DNA of 53,688 bases, from contig CAKTOO010000019.1 in NCBI GenBank assembly GCA_934590165.1, positions 1 through 53,688 on the forward strand, written 5' to 3'. Shown here piece by piece: positions 8,429 through 16,395 of the stretch. This DNA comes from an uncultured Dysosmobacter sp. (GTDB lineage: Bacteria; Bacillota; Clostridia; Oscillospirales; Oscillospiraceae). The first letter of the stretch is position 1, and each line of letters starts with the position of its first letter. A program made the translations under genes and the position numbers. The notes below the pieces were generated by a model that was not told where the DNA came from, ran no database searches, and saw nothing but the letters and a program-made list of their open reading frames with translations.

Positions 8429-8617
8429 GTGAACGTCATGGGACAGATCCGAAAGCTGGAGAGAATAGGCTTTTCCGCCCATATGCTGGACCGGGCCGTG
8501 GCCCTGGCCGGCCCCCGGCGGCTGGTGTACGACGCGCTGTGCCGGGCAGTGGAGGAGCGGGCCCTGACGCCGGCGGAGGCGCTCAGGACCGTGGAGCGGG
8601 AATTGCCAGAACCGTGA
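8429..8617 (+). CDS. Small hypothetical protein
   Basis: A 62-residue, mostly helical, Arg/Glu-rich soluble protein that I do not recognise. It has no cysteine pair and no membrane segment. The start could be GTG at 8429 or ATG at 8438; AAAGGCGG and GGAG lie upstream and do not decide between them. It lies between the SLOG gene and the TPP riboswitch and ends 8 bp before the riboswitch promoter. Codon use looks like the neighbours, supporting a real gene. Confidence 0.55.
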   Translation: MNVMGQIRKLERIGFSAHMLDRAVALAGPRRLVYDALCRAVEERALTPAEALRTVERELPEP

Positions 8618-8624
8618 AAGGAGC

Positions 8625-8653
8625 TTGCATTCGGACAGAAATGGTGGTATGCT
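8625..8653 (+). promoter_or_regulatory. Promoter of the TPP riboswitch-thiT unit
   Basis: TTGCAT, 17-bp spacer, TATGCT, about 25 bp before the aptamer. Confidence 0.65.
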
Positions 8654-8678
8654 GATTCTAGTCAACTGAATAGATCGT

Positions 8679-8769
8679 GAGCTGGGGAGCTTGTAGCACA
8701 GGCTGAGAGGAAGTTGCGGAACTTCGACCCTTGTACCTGAGGTGGATAATGCCAACGTAGGGAGTCGTC
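8679..8769 (+). promoter_or_regulatory. TPP riboswitch (THI element)
   Basis: Conserved blocks are visible: GGGGAGC, GCTGAGAGG, GACCCTTGTACCTGA and GGATAATGCCAACGTAGGGAG. It senses thiamine pyrophosphate. A strong terminator begins about 30 bp later, so ligand binding should cause premature termination. Confidence 0.97.
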
Positions 8770-8797
8770 ATGATATGGGTATCCATAGACATCTGAA

Positions 8798-8829
8798 ACA
8801 CCTTCCCGGCATTCCGGGAGGGTGTTTTT
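8798..8829 (+). terminator. Terminator of the TPP riboswitch
   Basis: ACACC-TT-CCCGG stem with CATT loop pairing to CCGGG-AG-GGTGT, followed by TTTTT. It is the expression platform of the THI element. Confidence 0.9.
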
Positions 8830-8843
8830 GCGCTGCGGGTACA

Positions 8844-9116
8844 TACCCTCGGTGTACAAACGGCAACGCGGTTTTTCAGGGCATCTTCGGCGGCTGACTG
8901 TGTTATTTTCGTTGCCGGGCGACAGCCCGGCTGCCTCAAAAGCCTTGCCAGCCACCAAATCTGCTCCTGAAAAACTCCGAAGGACCTGCCAGCGAGAGAA
9001 AACCGGCGCTGGCAAGAAAGAGGACGCGGGTGGGCTGGCGCCCACCAAGGACGATGACGCCGCCAGCGTTGATTTTTGCCGCTGGCAGGCGTATTGCCCT
9101 TTGTACACCGATGGTA
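8844..9116. mobile_element. Probable MITE-like element with TA ends
   Basis: A 273-bp stretch bounded by inverted repeats at 8844-8866 and 9094-9116 that match at 21 of 23 positions (core CGGTGTACAAA). It begins and ends with TA, as expected for a mariner/Tc1-type TA duplication. No transposase is encoded. The interior has several short hairpins and no convincing gene; reading frames crossing it are not supported. It fills almost all of the space between the riboswitch terminator and thiT. Confidence 0.6.
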
Positions 9117-9152
9117 AACTCATGATCGCAAAGAAAAAGGAGGAATGTATCT

Positions 9153-9818
9153 ATGAGTTGGCTGGTCAATGGAGAAGGCGGTCTGACCACCGCCGGGTAT
9201 GTGGTGAGCGTGGTGCTGATGCTGGTGTGTCTTGGGTTGGGACTGGCCCTGGCAGACCGGGACGGAAAGAAGCGGGGCTTCGCCTCCCGGCAGCTGGCCT
9301 ACTGCGCCATGGCGGTGGCCCTGGCCTATGTGACGAGCTTCATCAAGCTGTTCAAGCTGCCCTACGGCGGCTCCGTCACGCTGATGAGTATGCTGTTCAT
9401 CGTGCTGGTGGCCAACTGGTACGGCGTCAGGACCGGCGTTTTGGTGGGCTTTGCCTACGGCCTGCTGCAATTTTTGCAGGAGCCCTACGTGCTCAGTGTG
9501 TTTCAGGTGTGCTGCGACTATGTGCTGGCCTTCGCGGCCCTGGGCCTTGCGGGCCTGTTCCGGAACAAGGGAAAGAACAGCCTGCTGGCGGGCTATATCG
9601 TGGCGGTGCTGGCCCGGGGCTTTTTCCACTCGTTGGGCGGCTACCTGTACTGGATGGACTATATGCCGGAGAATTTCCCCCAGAGTTTGGCTGCGCTGTA
9701 TCCCATCATTTACAATTACAGCTACCTGCTGGCGGAGGGTATCATCACCGTCATTGTGCTGAAAGTGCCCGCGGTGGAAAAAGCGCTGGAGCGTGTCCGC
9801 AAGAGCGCGGTACAGTGA
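9153..9818 (+). CDS. thiT: ECF transporter S component for thiamine
   Basis: A 221-residue integral membrane protein that binds thiamine and docks on a shared ECF module. An extra N-terminal membrane segment (about 11-30) precedes the ThiT core, with LAYCAMAVALAYVTSFIKLFKLPYGGS and MSMLFIVLVANWYGVRTGV. The aromatic ligand-pocket region near the C-terminus (SLGGYLYWMDYMPENF) is present. ATG at 9153 follows AAAGGAGG. The upstream TPP riboswitch confirms the substrate. Confidence 0.95.
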   Translation: MSWLVNGEGGLTTAGYVVSVVLMLVCLGLGLALADRDGKKRGFASRQLAYCAMAVALAYVTSFIKLFKLPYGGSVTLMSMLFIVLVANWYGVRTGVLVGFAYGLLQFLQEPYVLSVFQVCCDYVLAFAALGLAGLFRNKGKNSLLAGYIVAVLARGFFHSLGGYLYWMDYMPENFPQSLAALYPIIYNYSYLLAEGIITVIVLKVPAVEKALERVRKSAVQ

Positions 9819-9821
9819 AAA

Positions 9822-9852
9822 ACAGCCCCGGACGGTTTTCGTCCGGGGCTGT
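9822..9852. terminator. Hairpin H1, probable thiT terminator
   Basis: ACAGCCCCGGACG/CGTCCGGGGCTGT, perfect 13-bp stem and 5-nt loop just after the thiT stop. There is only a weak T-tract. It is nearly identical to the hairpin at 10018-10048. Confidence 0.6.
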
Positions 9853-9904
9853 CCAGTTTGCAAAAAAAGAATGGGAGCGTGAGACAACGGGAAGGAAGAT
9901 AGTT

Positions 9905-10017
9905 ACGAAAGAAACCCAGGAGGGGTGTCTTTCGTTTTGAATTATAAGTTTTTCAGAACTTTTGAGGTTCTGAAAAACTTGCTTCAGGCTGCCGAAAAGA
10001 CTTTTTCGACAGCCTGA
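9905..10017. repeat. Three further tandem hairpins
   Basis: H2: ACGAAAGA...TCTTTCGT with TTTT after it (9905-9938). H3: a perfect 14-bp repeat AAGTTTTTCAGAAC/GTTCTGAAAAACTT (9946-9980). H4: CAGGCTGcCGAAAA/TTTTCGaCAGCCTG (9985-10016). No gene is seen here. H2 resembles a terminator; H3 and H4 look like small inverted-repeat units. Confidence 0.6.
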
Positions 10018-10048
10018 ACAGCCCCGGACGGTTTCCGCCCGGGGCTGT
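10018..10048. terminator. Hairpin H5, probable terminator of the feo operon
   Basis: ACAGCCCCGGACGG/CCGCCCGGGGCTGT lies 9 bp beyond the stop of the Cys-rich peptide on the minus strand and is nearly a copy of H1. Confidence 0.6.
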
Positions 10049-10057
10049 CCATTATTT

Positions 10058-10189
10058 TTATTTTTGCCGTGCCTTGCAGCTGGCGCGGCAGCCGTCACAG
10101 CTGCCGCAGCAGCCGCCCTTGTGCCGGACGCAGGACCGCAGGGCCAGCACCAGCCAGATGCCGAGACCGGACAAAATCAAAAGCTCCAT
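10058..10189 (-). CDS. FeoB-associated Cys-rich membrane peptide
   Basis: A 43-residue protein with an N-terminal hydrophobic segment (LLILSGLGIWLVLALR) and a short tail with six cysteines (SCVRHKGGCCGSCDGC...SCK). This architecture matches the FeoB-associated Cys-rich membrane protein family, thought to assist ferrous iron uptake. A clear AAGGAGG precedes ATG at 10189, 10 bp downstream of feoB on the same strand. It may bind iron or protect the FeoB exit side; that is inference. Confidence 0.88.
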   Translation of the reverse strand: MELLILSGLGIWLVLALRSCVRHKGGCCGSCDGCRASCKARQK

Positions 10190-10199
10190 AGACGCCTCC

Positions 10200-12206
10200 T
10201 TATACCAGCAGCAATGCGATGCGGTACACCAGAAAGGATACTACCCAGGCCACAGCGCACTGACTGAGAGCCACACCGGCGGCCTTCCAGCCGGAGCCCA
10301 GCTCCCGCTTCACCGCGGAGATGGCGGCCACGCAGGGGGTATACAGCAGGGTGAACACCAGGAAGCTGGAGGCGGTGACAGTGGTAAACAGACCTCCCAG
10401 GGCCTCCACGGTCACGTCGGTACCGGCGCCGGTGAGGATGCCCAGGGTGGAGATGACGGATTCCTTGGCGATGAAGCCGGTGATGAGAGCAGTGGACACC
10501 CGCCAGTCGCCGAAGCCCAGAGGGGCGAACAGCGGCGCCAGGACGGTGCCCACGGTGGCCAGCAGGCTGTTGGCGCTGTCCGCCACCAGGTTCAGCCGGG
10601 TGTCAAAGGTCTGGAGGAACCAGACAATGATGGTGGCCACGAAGATAATGGTAAAGGCCCTGGTCAGGAAATCCTTGGCCTTGTCCCAACACAGCTGCCA
10701 CACGCTCTTGGCGGAGGGGAAACGGTAGTTGGGCAGCTCCATGACGAAGGGCACGGGATTGCCCCGGAAAGCTGTGGCGCCCAGCACCTTGGCGGCGATG
10801 ATGCCCACCAGGATGCCGGTGAAGTACAGGGCAATCATCACCAGCGCCGCGTATCGGGGGAAAAAAGCGGCGGCGAACACGCTGTAAATGGGGATCTTGG
10901 CGGAGCAGCTCATGAAGGGGGTCAGCAAAATGGTCATGCGGCGGTCCCGCTCCGAGGCTAGGGTCCGTGTGGACATGATGGCGGGGACGGAGCAGCCGAA
11001 GCCGATGAGCATGGGCACGATGCTGCGGCCGGACAGGCCGATCTTCCGCAGCAGCTGGTCCATGACGAAGGCCACCCGGGCCATGTAGCCGGTATCCTCC
11101 AGAATGGACAGGAAAAAGAACAGTACCACGATAATAGGCAAGAAGCTCAGCACGCTGCCCACGCCGGCGAACACGCCGTCGATGACCAGACTGTGGACCA
11201 CCGGGTTCAGTCCGTAGGCCGTCAGGGCCGCGTCCACTGCGGCGGTGAGGGAATCGATGCCGGCCGCCAGCAGGTCCGACAAAAAGGCACCGATGACGTT
11301 GAAGGTCAGATAGAAGATGGCCAGCATGATGCCGAAGAACAGGGGCAGGGCCAGGTACTTGTTGGTGACTACCCGGTCGATGGCCTCGCTGCGGGCCCGC
11401 TCCTTGGGCTCCCGGCACTTGACCACCGTTTTGGCGCAGACATTTTCAATGAAGTTGTACCGCATGTCCGCCAGGGCGGCGTTGCGGTCCATGCCGCACT
11501 CGCTCTCCATCTCCTGGACGCTGTGCTCCAGGAGCTCCAGCTCGTTCTGGTCCAGCTCCAGCCGGGTGCGGATATCCTCGTCCTCCTCAATGAGCTTGGT
11601 GGCGGCGAAGCGCACCGGCAGCCGGGCGGCCTCGGCATGGTCCTCGATCTGGTGGACCACCGCGTGGATGCAGCGGTGGACGGGACCGGGAGAGCAGAAG
11701 TCGTATACTGCTGGGTAGACCCGGTTTTTGGCGGTGAGGACGGCGATTTTCACCAGCTCGTCCACACCCTCGTTCTTCACGGCGGAAATGGGAACCACCG
11801 GGATGCCCAGTGCCCGGCTCATGCCTTGGATGTCGATGGTGCCGCCGTTGGCGGTCACCTCGTCCATCATGTTCAGGGCCAGCACCATGGGGATGCGCAT
11901 CTCCATGAGCTGCAAGGTCAGATACAGGTTCCGCTCAATGTTGGTGGCGTCCACGATGTTGATAAGGCCGTCGGGATGCTGGTTCAAAATGAAATCCCGG
12001 GTGACGATTTCCTCCGGCGTATAAGGGCGGATGGAGTAGATGCCGGGCAGGTCCACCACGGTGCAGTCCTTCTGCCCCCGGATCTCACCGGACTTCTGGT
12101 CCACGGTGACGCCGGGGAAGTTGCCCACGTGCTGGTTGGAGCCGGTGAGCTGGTTAAAGAGGGTGGTCTTGCCGCAGTTTTGGTTGCCGGCCAGTGCGAA
12201 GATCAT
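10200..12206 (-). CDS. feoB: Ferrous iron transport protein B
   Basis: A 668-residue inner-membrane Fe(II) transporter. The N-terminal G domain has G1 (GNQNCGKTT, about 7-15), G2/G3 (VDLPGIYSIRPYTPEE, about 52-67) and G4 (ALNMMDE). A helical spacer follows, then a core of many membrane segments with two Gate domains; GFGCSVPAIMSTRTLAS carries the conserved Cys. Its ATG overlaps the feoA stop by 4 bp. The operon order is feoA, feoB, Cys-rich peptide, controlled from the dyad and promoter upstream of feoA. Confidence 0.97.
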   Translation of the reverse strand: MIFALAGNQNCGKTTLFNQLTGSNQHVGNFPGVTVDQKSGEIRGQKDCTVVDLPGIYSIRPYTPEEIVTRDFILNQHPDGLINIVDATNIERNLYLTLQLMEMRIPMVLALNMMDEVTANGGTIDIQGMSRALGIPVVPISAVKNEGVDELVKIAVLTAKNRVYPAVYDFCSPGPVHRCIHAVVHQIEDHAEAARLPVRFAATKLIEEDEDIRTRLELDQNELELLEHSVQEMESECGMDRNAALADMRYNFIENVCAKTVVKCREPKERARSEAIDRVVTNKYLALPLFFGIMLAIFYLTFNVIGAFLSDLLAAGIDSLTAAVDAALTAYGLNPVVHSLVIDGVFAGVGSVLSFLPIIVVLFFFLSILEDTGYMARVAFVMDQLLRKIGLSGRSIVPMLIGFGCSVPAIMSTRTLASERDRRMTILLTPFMSCSAKIPIYSVFAAAFFPRYAALVMIALYFTGILVGIIAAKVLGATAFRGNPVPFVMELPNYRFPSAKSVWQLCWDKAKDFLTRAFTIIFVATIIVWFLQTFDTRLNLVADSANSLLATVGTVLAPLFAPLGFGDWRVSTALITGFIAKESVISTLGILTGAGTDVTVEALGGLFTTVTASSFLVFTLLYTPCVAAISAVKRELGSGWKAAGVALSQCAVAWVVSFLVYRIALLLV

Positions 12207-12433
12207 GCCTGCTTCACCTCCACCTGGATGTTCCGGGCGTCCTCCTTCCGCAGGGACAGGGCGTAGCCCCGCACCCGCAGCTCAATGGGGTCTCCCAAAG
12301 GCGCGATTTTTTCCACCCGGACGGTGGTCTTGGGGATGAGCCCCATATCCAGCAGCCGCAGCCGCAGTGCGCCGGCGCCGCCTACGGCGGTGATGACAGC
12401 CTCCTGGCCCAGAGGCAGCAGATCCAAGGTCAT
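12203..12433 (-). CDS. feoA: Ferrous iron transport protein A
   Basis: A 76-residue SH3-like cytosolic protein of normal length that supports FeoB. Family features include LRLRLLDMGLIPKTTVRVEKIAPLGDPIELRVRGYALSLR, quoted here in shortened form: LLDMGLIP near 28-35 and GYALSLRKEDA near 56-66. The first gene of the iron operon, it follows GGAGGG by 8 bp. Confidence 0.95.
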   Translation of the reverse strand: MTLDLLPLGQEAVITAVGGAGALRLRLLDMGLIPKTTVRVEKIAPLGDPIELRVRGYALSLRKEDARNIQVEVKQA

Positions 12434-12448
12434 ATGTATCCCTCCATA

Positions 12449-12466
12449 AGTTAGCTTTTTCTAACT
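12449..12466 (-). promoter_or_regulatory. Dyad operator upstream of feoA, DtxR/MntR-like
   Basis: AGTTAG-6 bp-CTAACT is a perfect 6-bp dyad just downstream of the -10 box. A further ACTAACT half-site lies at 12484-12490 inside the promoter spacer. The TTAG/CTAA theme resembles sites for metal-dependent DtxR-family repressors. The regulator is not in this window, so identity is inferred. Confidence 0.5.
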
Positions 12467-12472
12467 ACGGAA

Positions 12473-12501
12473 AGTTTACCACGACTAACTTTCTCTGTCA
12501 A
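12473..12501 (-). promoter_or_regulatory. feoAB promoter
   Basis: TTGACA, 17-bp spacer, TAAACT on the minus strand, ending 40 bp before feoA. Confidence 0.8.
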
Positions 12502-12568
12502 ATAGAAAACTGTTAAAAAAGTGGGAAAACTTTTTTCGCGGATTTGTATAAGACGCAGAGAACGCGCC

Positions 12569-12597
12569 TTGCGGCGGGCGCGGCGGTGTGGTAAACT
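12569..12597 (+). promoter_or_regulatory. Possible promoter for the VOC protein
   Basis: TTGCGG, 17-bp GC-rich spacer, TAAACT, 18 bp before the start at 12615. Confidence 0.45.
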
Positions 12598-12614
12598 GTG
12601 CCCGAGGTGATTAT

Positions 12615-12980
12615 ATGCTGACATTCAACCATTTTAACTTTAATGTTTCCGACCTGGACAAGTCTCTTCAGTTTTACAAAGATGCCCTGGGCCTGGAGCC
12701 GGTGCGCCGGACGGAGGCGGAGGACGGCAGCTTCGTCATCGTGTTCCTGGGTGACGGGCAGACGGACTTCCGTCTGGAGCTGACATGGCTGCGGGACCAC
12801 CCCCAGAAATACGACCTGGGGGAGTGCGAGTTCCACCTGGCCCTGCGGGCGGACGATTACGAGGCGGCCCACAAGCGCCATGAGGAGATGGGCTGCATCT
12901 GCTTTGAAAACCCCAAGATGGGCATTTACTTCATTTCCGACCCTGACGGCTACTGGATCGAGATCATCCCCACAAGATAA
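12615..12980 (+). CDS. VOC-superfamily protein (glyoxalase I-like)
   Basis: A 121-residue protein made of two beta-alpha-beta-beta-beta modules. Candidate metal ligands are His in FNHFNFNV, Glu in RLELTW, His in CEFHLAL and Glu in YWIEIIP, the H-E-H-E set of lactoylglutathione lyases. It could therefore act on a methylglyoxal-thiol adduct, but the superfamily is broad and the substrate is not fixed. ATG at 12615 follows GAGGTG; an upstream ATG in frame lacks a site. It is monocistronic between feo and a convergent anti-sigma gene. Confidence 0.82.
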   Translation: MLTFNHFNFNVSDLDKSLQFYKDALGLEPVRRTEAEDGSFVIVFLGDGQTDFRLELTWLRDHPQKYDLGECEFHLALRADDYEAAHKRHEEMGCICFENPKMGIYFISDPDGYWIEIIPTR

Positions 12981-12996
12981 AATTGGAAATAAAGAG

Positions 12997-13030
12997 GCAC
13001 GCCGCGGAACTTCCGCGGCGTGCTGTTTTT
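12997..13030. terminator. Bidirectional terminator
   Basis: GCACGCCGCGGAA pairs with TTCCGCGGCGTGC and is followed by TGTTTTT. It separates the VOC gene from the convergent anti-sigma gene. Confidence 0.85.
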
Positions 13031-13039
13031 GTCCGCCCG

Positions 13040-14455
13040 TCAGTTGACAGGGAACTCCTGACCGTCGATGATGACGGCGGTGACATCCGAGATATCGATG
13101 GGCTGGTCGAACACGTTCCCTACCGTGATGACCGTCACAAAGAGGCCCGCCTCATTGGGGACGGGAGAGGAGCCGCTCCCGACGCTCCAATGCAGAGGCT
13201 GGTCCGCCAGAGAACCGTCCCGGCGGCGGAGCTGGACGCCCCAGTCCCTTGGGATGAGATTAAAATTGAGCGTTTCCCCCACCGGTACATCTTCTGTGGC
13301 GGTAAAGTCCGCTGACCAGGACAGGGGGGAGAGCCGGAAGCCCGTCAGGGTCAGCCTGGGGTCAAACAGCTCCGTGTCTCCCTCCCAGTAAAGGGAGAGG
13401 TCCTCATATTGCAGCGTCCAGGACTGCTCCCACGTTCCCGCCACCACGGCGTCGAAATCCGGCACCAGGTAAGCCGTCAGCATCTGGTCCCCGTGCTCCC
13501 CGTCATAGGTCACCACCTTGCTGCCGTCTGTTTTCACGCTGACGGTGAACCCCTCGGGATAAGCGATGGCTGACTTCTTCGGGGACATGGAGGCCAGGTC
13601 CGCCTCCGTAATATCCCAGCGCACCGTCCCGTTCGGGTCGATGATGGTGGTGTACGGTTTTCCCGCCTCACCGGCCAGCTGCACGATTTCGTCCTCCGTG
13701 TACCGGTGGGGCGTGCCGTAATTTTCAACGGTCACCGTGACAGTCTGGCCGTTCAGGTCTTCCTGCCCGTATAGCTTTACAGTCAGCAGGCAAGTGATGG
13801 ACCGGTCCGTCCGCTCCAGAATATCCTCCTGCCAGCCGTATCCATCCGCGTTTTCAAAGGACACATTGAATGTGTCGAACTCCAGGTATTCACTGGCGGC
13901 CACCTCCTCCGGAAAATCGAACCGCAGCTTGACATAGAGACAGGACGGGTCTCCCAGTGTTTGCAGCACGGTCATGCGGACATCTTGGTCCTCCGCTGTC
14001 TGATCCACCGCCTGAACGGCGGGACGCAGCCGCTGAGCGTGGCCTTGGCTGACCTGCAAAGCGCTGGCGATCTGCGCATCCAGCTCCGGAGGCTCCGGCT
14101 CTGGTTCCGGCTTCGGAGCGGGGGAGGGCTTTTCCACATGGACAGGTGCCATCTCATCTTCCAGCGTGGGCTCTGGCTCCGATACTTGCTCCGCGGCGGG
14201 CTTCCGGATGCCCAGCGCCGCGGAGAGGCGGCCCGCGGTGACATAGTCCGCCGCGGCGACGGCACTGACGGACAGGGCGCAGATAACGGCGGCAATCAGA
14301 AAGCATCGGAGGGGAGCGCGCCTTTTGACAGGCTGCCCGACCTGTTCGCCGATGCGGGAAAGGGTGCGGATCTTGACGGCCTCCAGATCGAACGGGGGCT
14401 GCCGGTCCAGAAGGGCGTCCAGTTCCTGCTCGGTGGGGGTACGGTTTTCAGTCAC
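13040..14455 (-). CDS. Membrane-anchored anti-sigma-like protein
   Basis: A 471-residue protein that probably holds the ECF sigma factor encoded just upstream. A short cytosolic N-terminus (about 1-45) precedes one membrane helix (LRCFLIAAVICALSVSAVAA). A Pro/Glu-rich linker (about 95-125) and a large extracytoplasmic region follow, similar to DUF4179-type domains. I chose GTG at 14455 because GGAAAGGGG lies about 8 bp upstream; GTG at 14464 is the alternative. Either start overlaps the sigma gene, implying coupling. The sensed signal is unknown. Confidence 0.75.
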   Translation of the reverse strand: MTENRTPTEQELDALLDRQPPFDLEAVKIRTLSRIGEQVGQPVKRRAPLRCFLIAAVICALSVSAVAAADYVTAGRLSAALGIRKPAAEQVSEPEPTLEDEMAPVHVEKPSPAPKPEPEPEPPELDAQIASALQVSQGHAQRLRPAVQAVDQTAEDQDVRMTVLQTLGDPSCLYVKLRFDFPEEVAASEYLEFDTFNVSFENADGYGWQEDILERTDRSITCLLTVKLYGQEDLNGQTVTVTVENYGTPHRYTEDEIVQLAGEAGKPYTTIIDPNGTVRWDITEADLASMSPKKSAIAYPEGFTVSVKTDGSKVVTYDGEHGDQMLTAYLVPDFDAVVAGTWEQSWTLQYEDLSLYWEGDTELFDPRLTLTGFRLSPLSWSADFTATEDVPVGETLNFNLIPRDWGVQLRRRDGSLADQPLHWSVGSGSSPVPNEAGLFVTVITVGNVFDQPIDISDVTAVIIDGQEFPVN

Positions 14456-14990
14456 AGCAGACACCCCTTTCCAGTAAAAGTTGTTTCAGTCTTTTCCGGC
14501 CCCGGTGGAGCCGCACCCGCAGCGTGGAGGCGTTTTGTCCCGTGACGGCGGCGATCTCCTCCACAGTCTGCTCCAAATAGTAAAAGCGGATGAACAGCGC
14601 CCGGTCCTCCGGGGCCATGGCGTTGATGGCGTGCCGCAGGGCGGCGGCCTGCTCCGCTGTCTCCGCCTGCTGCTCGGGCAGGGGGGTGTCATCCACCAGC
14701 TCCCGGTCCTCCGGAAGTGCCTCCGCCGGATGGAACTGCCGCAGCTTTTGCCGGGCGGCATTTCTGGCGATGGCCGCCAGATAGGGCTTTACCTCGCCCT
14801 CCAGATGCTCCCGGCTGTTCCATAGACTGACGAATACATCGGAAAGCGCTTCCTCCATATCCTCGGCGGGCAGCGTACGGTTCAGATAAGCCGCGATGAT
14901 TTTGGCCGCGTAGGCCGCGTACCGCTCCATGGCTTCTTCCAGGGCCGCGGGATCTCCCAGGCGCAGCCTGGCGGAGAGATCGTCTTTCAC
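14448..14990 (-). CDS. ECF-type RNA polymerase sigma factor
   Basis: A 180-residue sigma-70 family protein. Region 2 includes ALSDVFVSLWNSREHLEGEVKPYLAAIARN (residues about 48-77, shortened in function to DVFVSLW) and region 4 contains VEEIAAVTGQNASTLRVRLHRGRKRLKQLL, the promoter -35 reading helix-turn-helix. GTG at 14990 follows AGAAGG. It is co-transcribed with and overlaps the membrane anti-sigma gene, forming a transmembrane signalling pair. I saw no clear autoregulated promoter. Confidence 0.88.
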   Translation of the reverse strand: MKDDLSARLRLGDPAALEEAMERYAAYAAKIIAAYLNRTLPAEDMEEALSDVFVSLWNSREHLEGEVKPYLAAIARNAARQKLRQFHPAEALPEDRELVDDTPLPEQQAETAEQAAALRHAINAMAPEDRALFIRFYYLEQTVEEIAAVTGQNASTLRVRLHRGRKRLKQLLLERGVCCD

Positions 14991-15073
14991 AGGGCACCTT
15001 CTCTCTGCGTGTTTTCTTCAGCGTTCACTTCCCTATATGCGCGGCGGGAGAGCGGTGTTTCACCTGCCTGTAA

Positions 15074-15110
15074 GAAAATCCGCCGCAGGACAGTTCGTCC
15101 TGCGGCGGAT
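15074..15110 (-). terminator. Terminator after the lysA-like gene
   Basis: CCGCCGCAGGAC/GTCCTGCGGCGG with a 5-nt loop; on the minus strand it is followed by ATTTTC. Confidence 0.8.
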
Positions 15111-15118
15111 GATGCCGC

Positions 15119-16375
15119 TTACCACACCAGGGGAGCGAAGTAATCCTCCACGGTCTCGGCCCTTCGAATGAGCTCCACGCTGCCGTCCTGGCGGAGCAGC
15201 AGCTCGGCGGAGCGGAGCTTGCCATTGTAATTGTAGCCCATGGAGTGGCCATGGGCGCCGGCGTCATGGATAACCAGCAGGTCACCTATGTCGATCTTAG
15301 GCAGCATCCGGTCCACGGCAAACTTGTCGTTGTTCTCGCACAGGCTGCCTACCACATCGTACTTGTGGTCGCAGGGGGCGTCCTCCTTGCCCATGACGGT
15401 GATGTGGTGGTAGGAGCCGTACATGGCGGGGCGCATCAGGTTGCAGGCGCAGGCATCCACGCCGATATACTCTTTATAAATGTGTTTTTCATGGATGGCC
15501 CGGGTGACCAGGTGGCCGTAGGGGGCCAGCATGAACCGGCCCAGCTCCGTGTACAGGGACACATCACCCATGCCGGCAGGCACCAAAATCTCCTCATAGG
15601 CCTTCCGGACGCCCTCGCCGATAACGGCGATGTCATTGGCGGGCTGATCGGGGCGGTAGGGGATGCCCACGCCGCCGGAGAGGTTGATAAAGGAGATATG
15701 GACGCCGGTCTCCCGCTTCAGCTTCACCGCCAGCTGGAACAGGATGCGGGCCAGAGCGGGGTAGTACTCGTTGGACAACGTGTTGGAGGCCAGGAAGGAG
15801 TGGATGCCGAATTCCCGGGCACCCAACTGGGACAGCCGCCGGAAAGCCTCGGCCATCTGCTCATGGGTCATGCCGTACTTGGCGTCGCCGGGATTGTCCA
15901 TCACCTGGAAGCCCTCCCGGGTCTCGCCCAGGGTGAACACACCGCCGGGATTGAAGCGACAGCAGATTTTTTCCGGCACATGGCCCACAGAATCCACCAA
16001 AAAGTCCACCATGGTCAGGTCATCCAGGTTGATGATGGCGCCCAGCTCGTCCGCCAGGCGAAACTCTCCGGCGGGGGTGTCGTTGGAGGAGAACATGATG
16101 TGCTCCCCGGTGACGCCGCACCGCTGCGCCATCAAAAGCTCCGTCATGGAGGAACAGTCGCAGCCGCAGCCTTCCTCTTTCAAAATTTTTAAAATGGCGG
16201 GAGTGGGGGTGGCCTTCACGGCGAAATACTCCCGGTAGCCGGGGTTCCAGGCAAAGGCGGCTTTCAGGCGGCGGGCATTTTCCCGGATGCCTTTTTCATC
16301 GTAAATATGGAATGGCGTGGGATACTGGGCGGCGATGGCCTCCAGCTGCTCCTTGGTGACAAATGGTTTTTTCAT
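15119..16375 (-). CDS. lysA: Diaminopimelate decarboxylase-like PLP enzyme
   Basis: A 418-residue fold-type III PLP enzyme of the DAP/ornithine decarboxylase family. In the usual role it converts meso-diaminopimelate to lysine, the last step of lysine synthesis. The PLP lysine sits in YFAVKATP (about residue 53, Thr where Asn is common). The glycine-rich NLSGGVGIPY and active-site cysteine in SLCENNDKF are present. It departs from the standard in HSFLASNT (where HxGS is usual) and in DACACNLMRP. ATG at 16375 follows GAGG. Lysine synthesis is most likely, but another amino-acid substrate is possible. Confidence 0.82.
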   Translation of the reverse strand: MKKPFVTKEQLEAIAAQYPTPFHIYDEKGIRENARRLKAAFAWNPGYREYFAVKATPTPAILKILKEEGCGCDCSSMTELLMAQRCGVTGEHIMFSSNDTPAGEFRLADELGAIINLDDLTMVDFLVDSVGHVPEKICCRFNPGGVFTLGETREGFQVMDNPGDAKYGMTHEQMAEAFRRLSQLGAREFGIHSFLASNTLSNEYYPALARILFQLAVKLKRETGVHISFINLSGGVGIPYRPDQPANDIAVIGEGVRKAYEEILVPAGMGDVSLYTELGRFMLAPYGHLVTRAIHEKHIYKEYIGVDACACNLMRPAMYGSYHHITVMGKEDAPCDHKYDVVGSLCENNDKFAVDRMLPKIDIGDLLVIHDAGAHGHSMGYNYNGKLRSAELLLRQDGSVELIRRAETVEDYFAPLVW

Positions 16376-16395
16376 GGACAAGACCTCGATCCTAC

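Noticed and set aside
8844..9116. Possible CRISPR-like or multi-repeat array
   Set aside because: There is only one pair of inverted ends, with no regularly spaced direct repeats; no array was seen anywhere in the window.
8822..9940. 372-codon plus-strand frame running from the riboswitch terminator through thiT
   Set aside because: It crosses the MITE-like element and the thiT gene in the wrong frame and has no family features.
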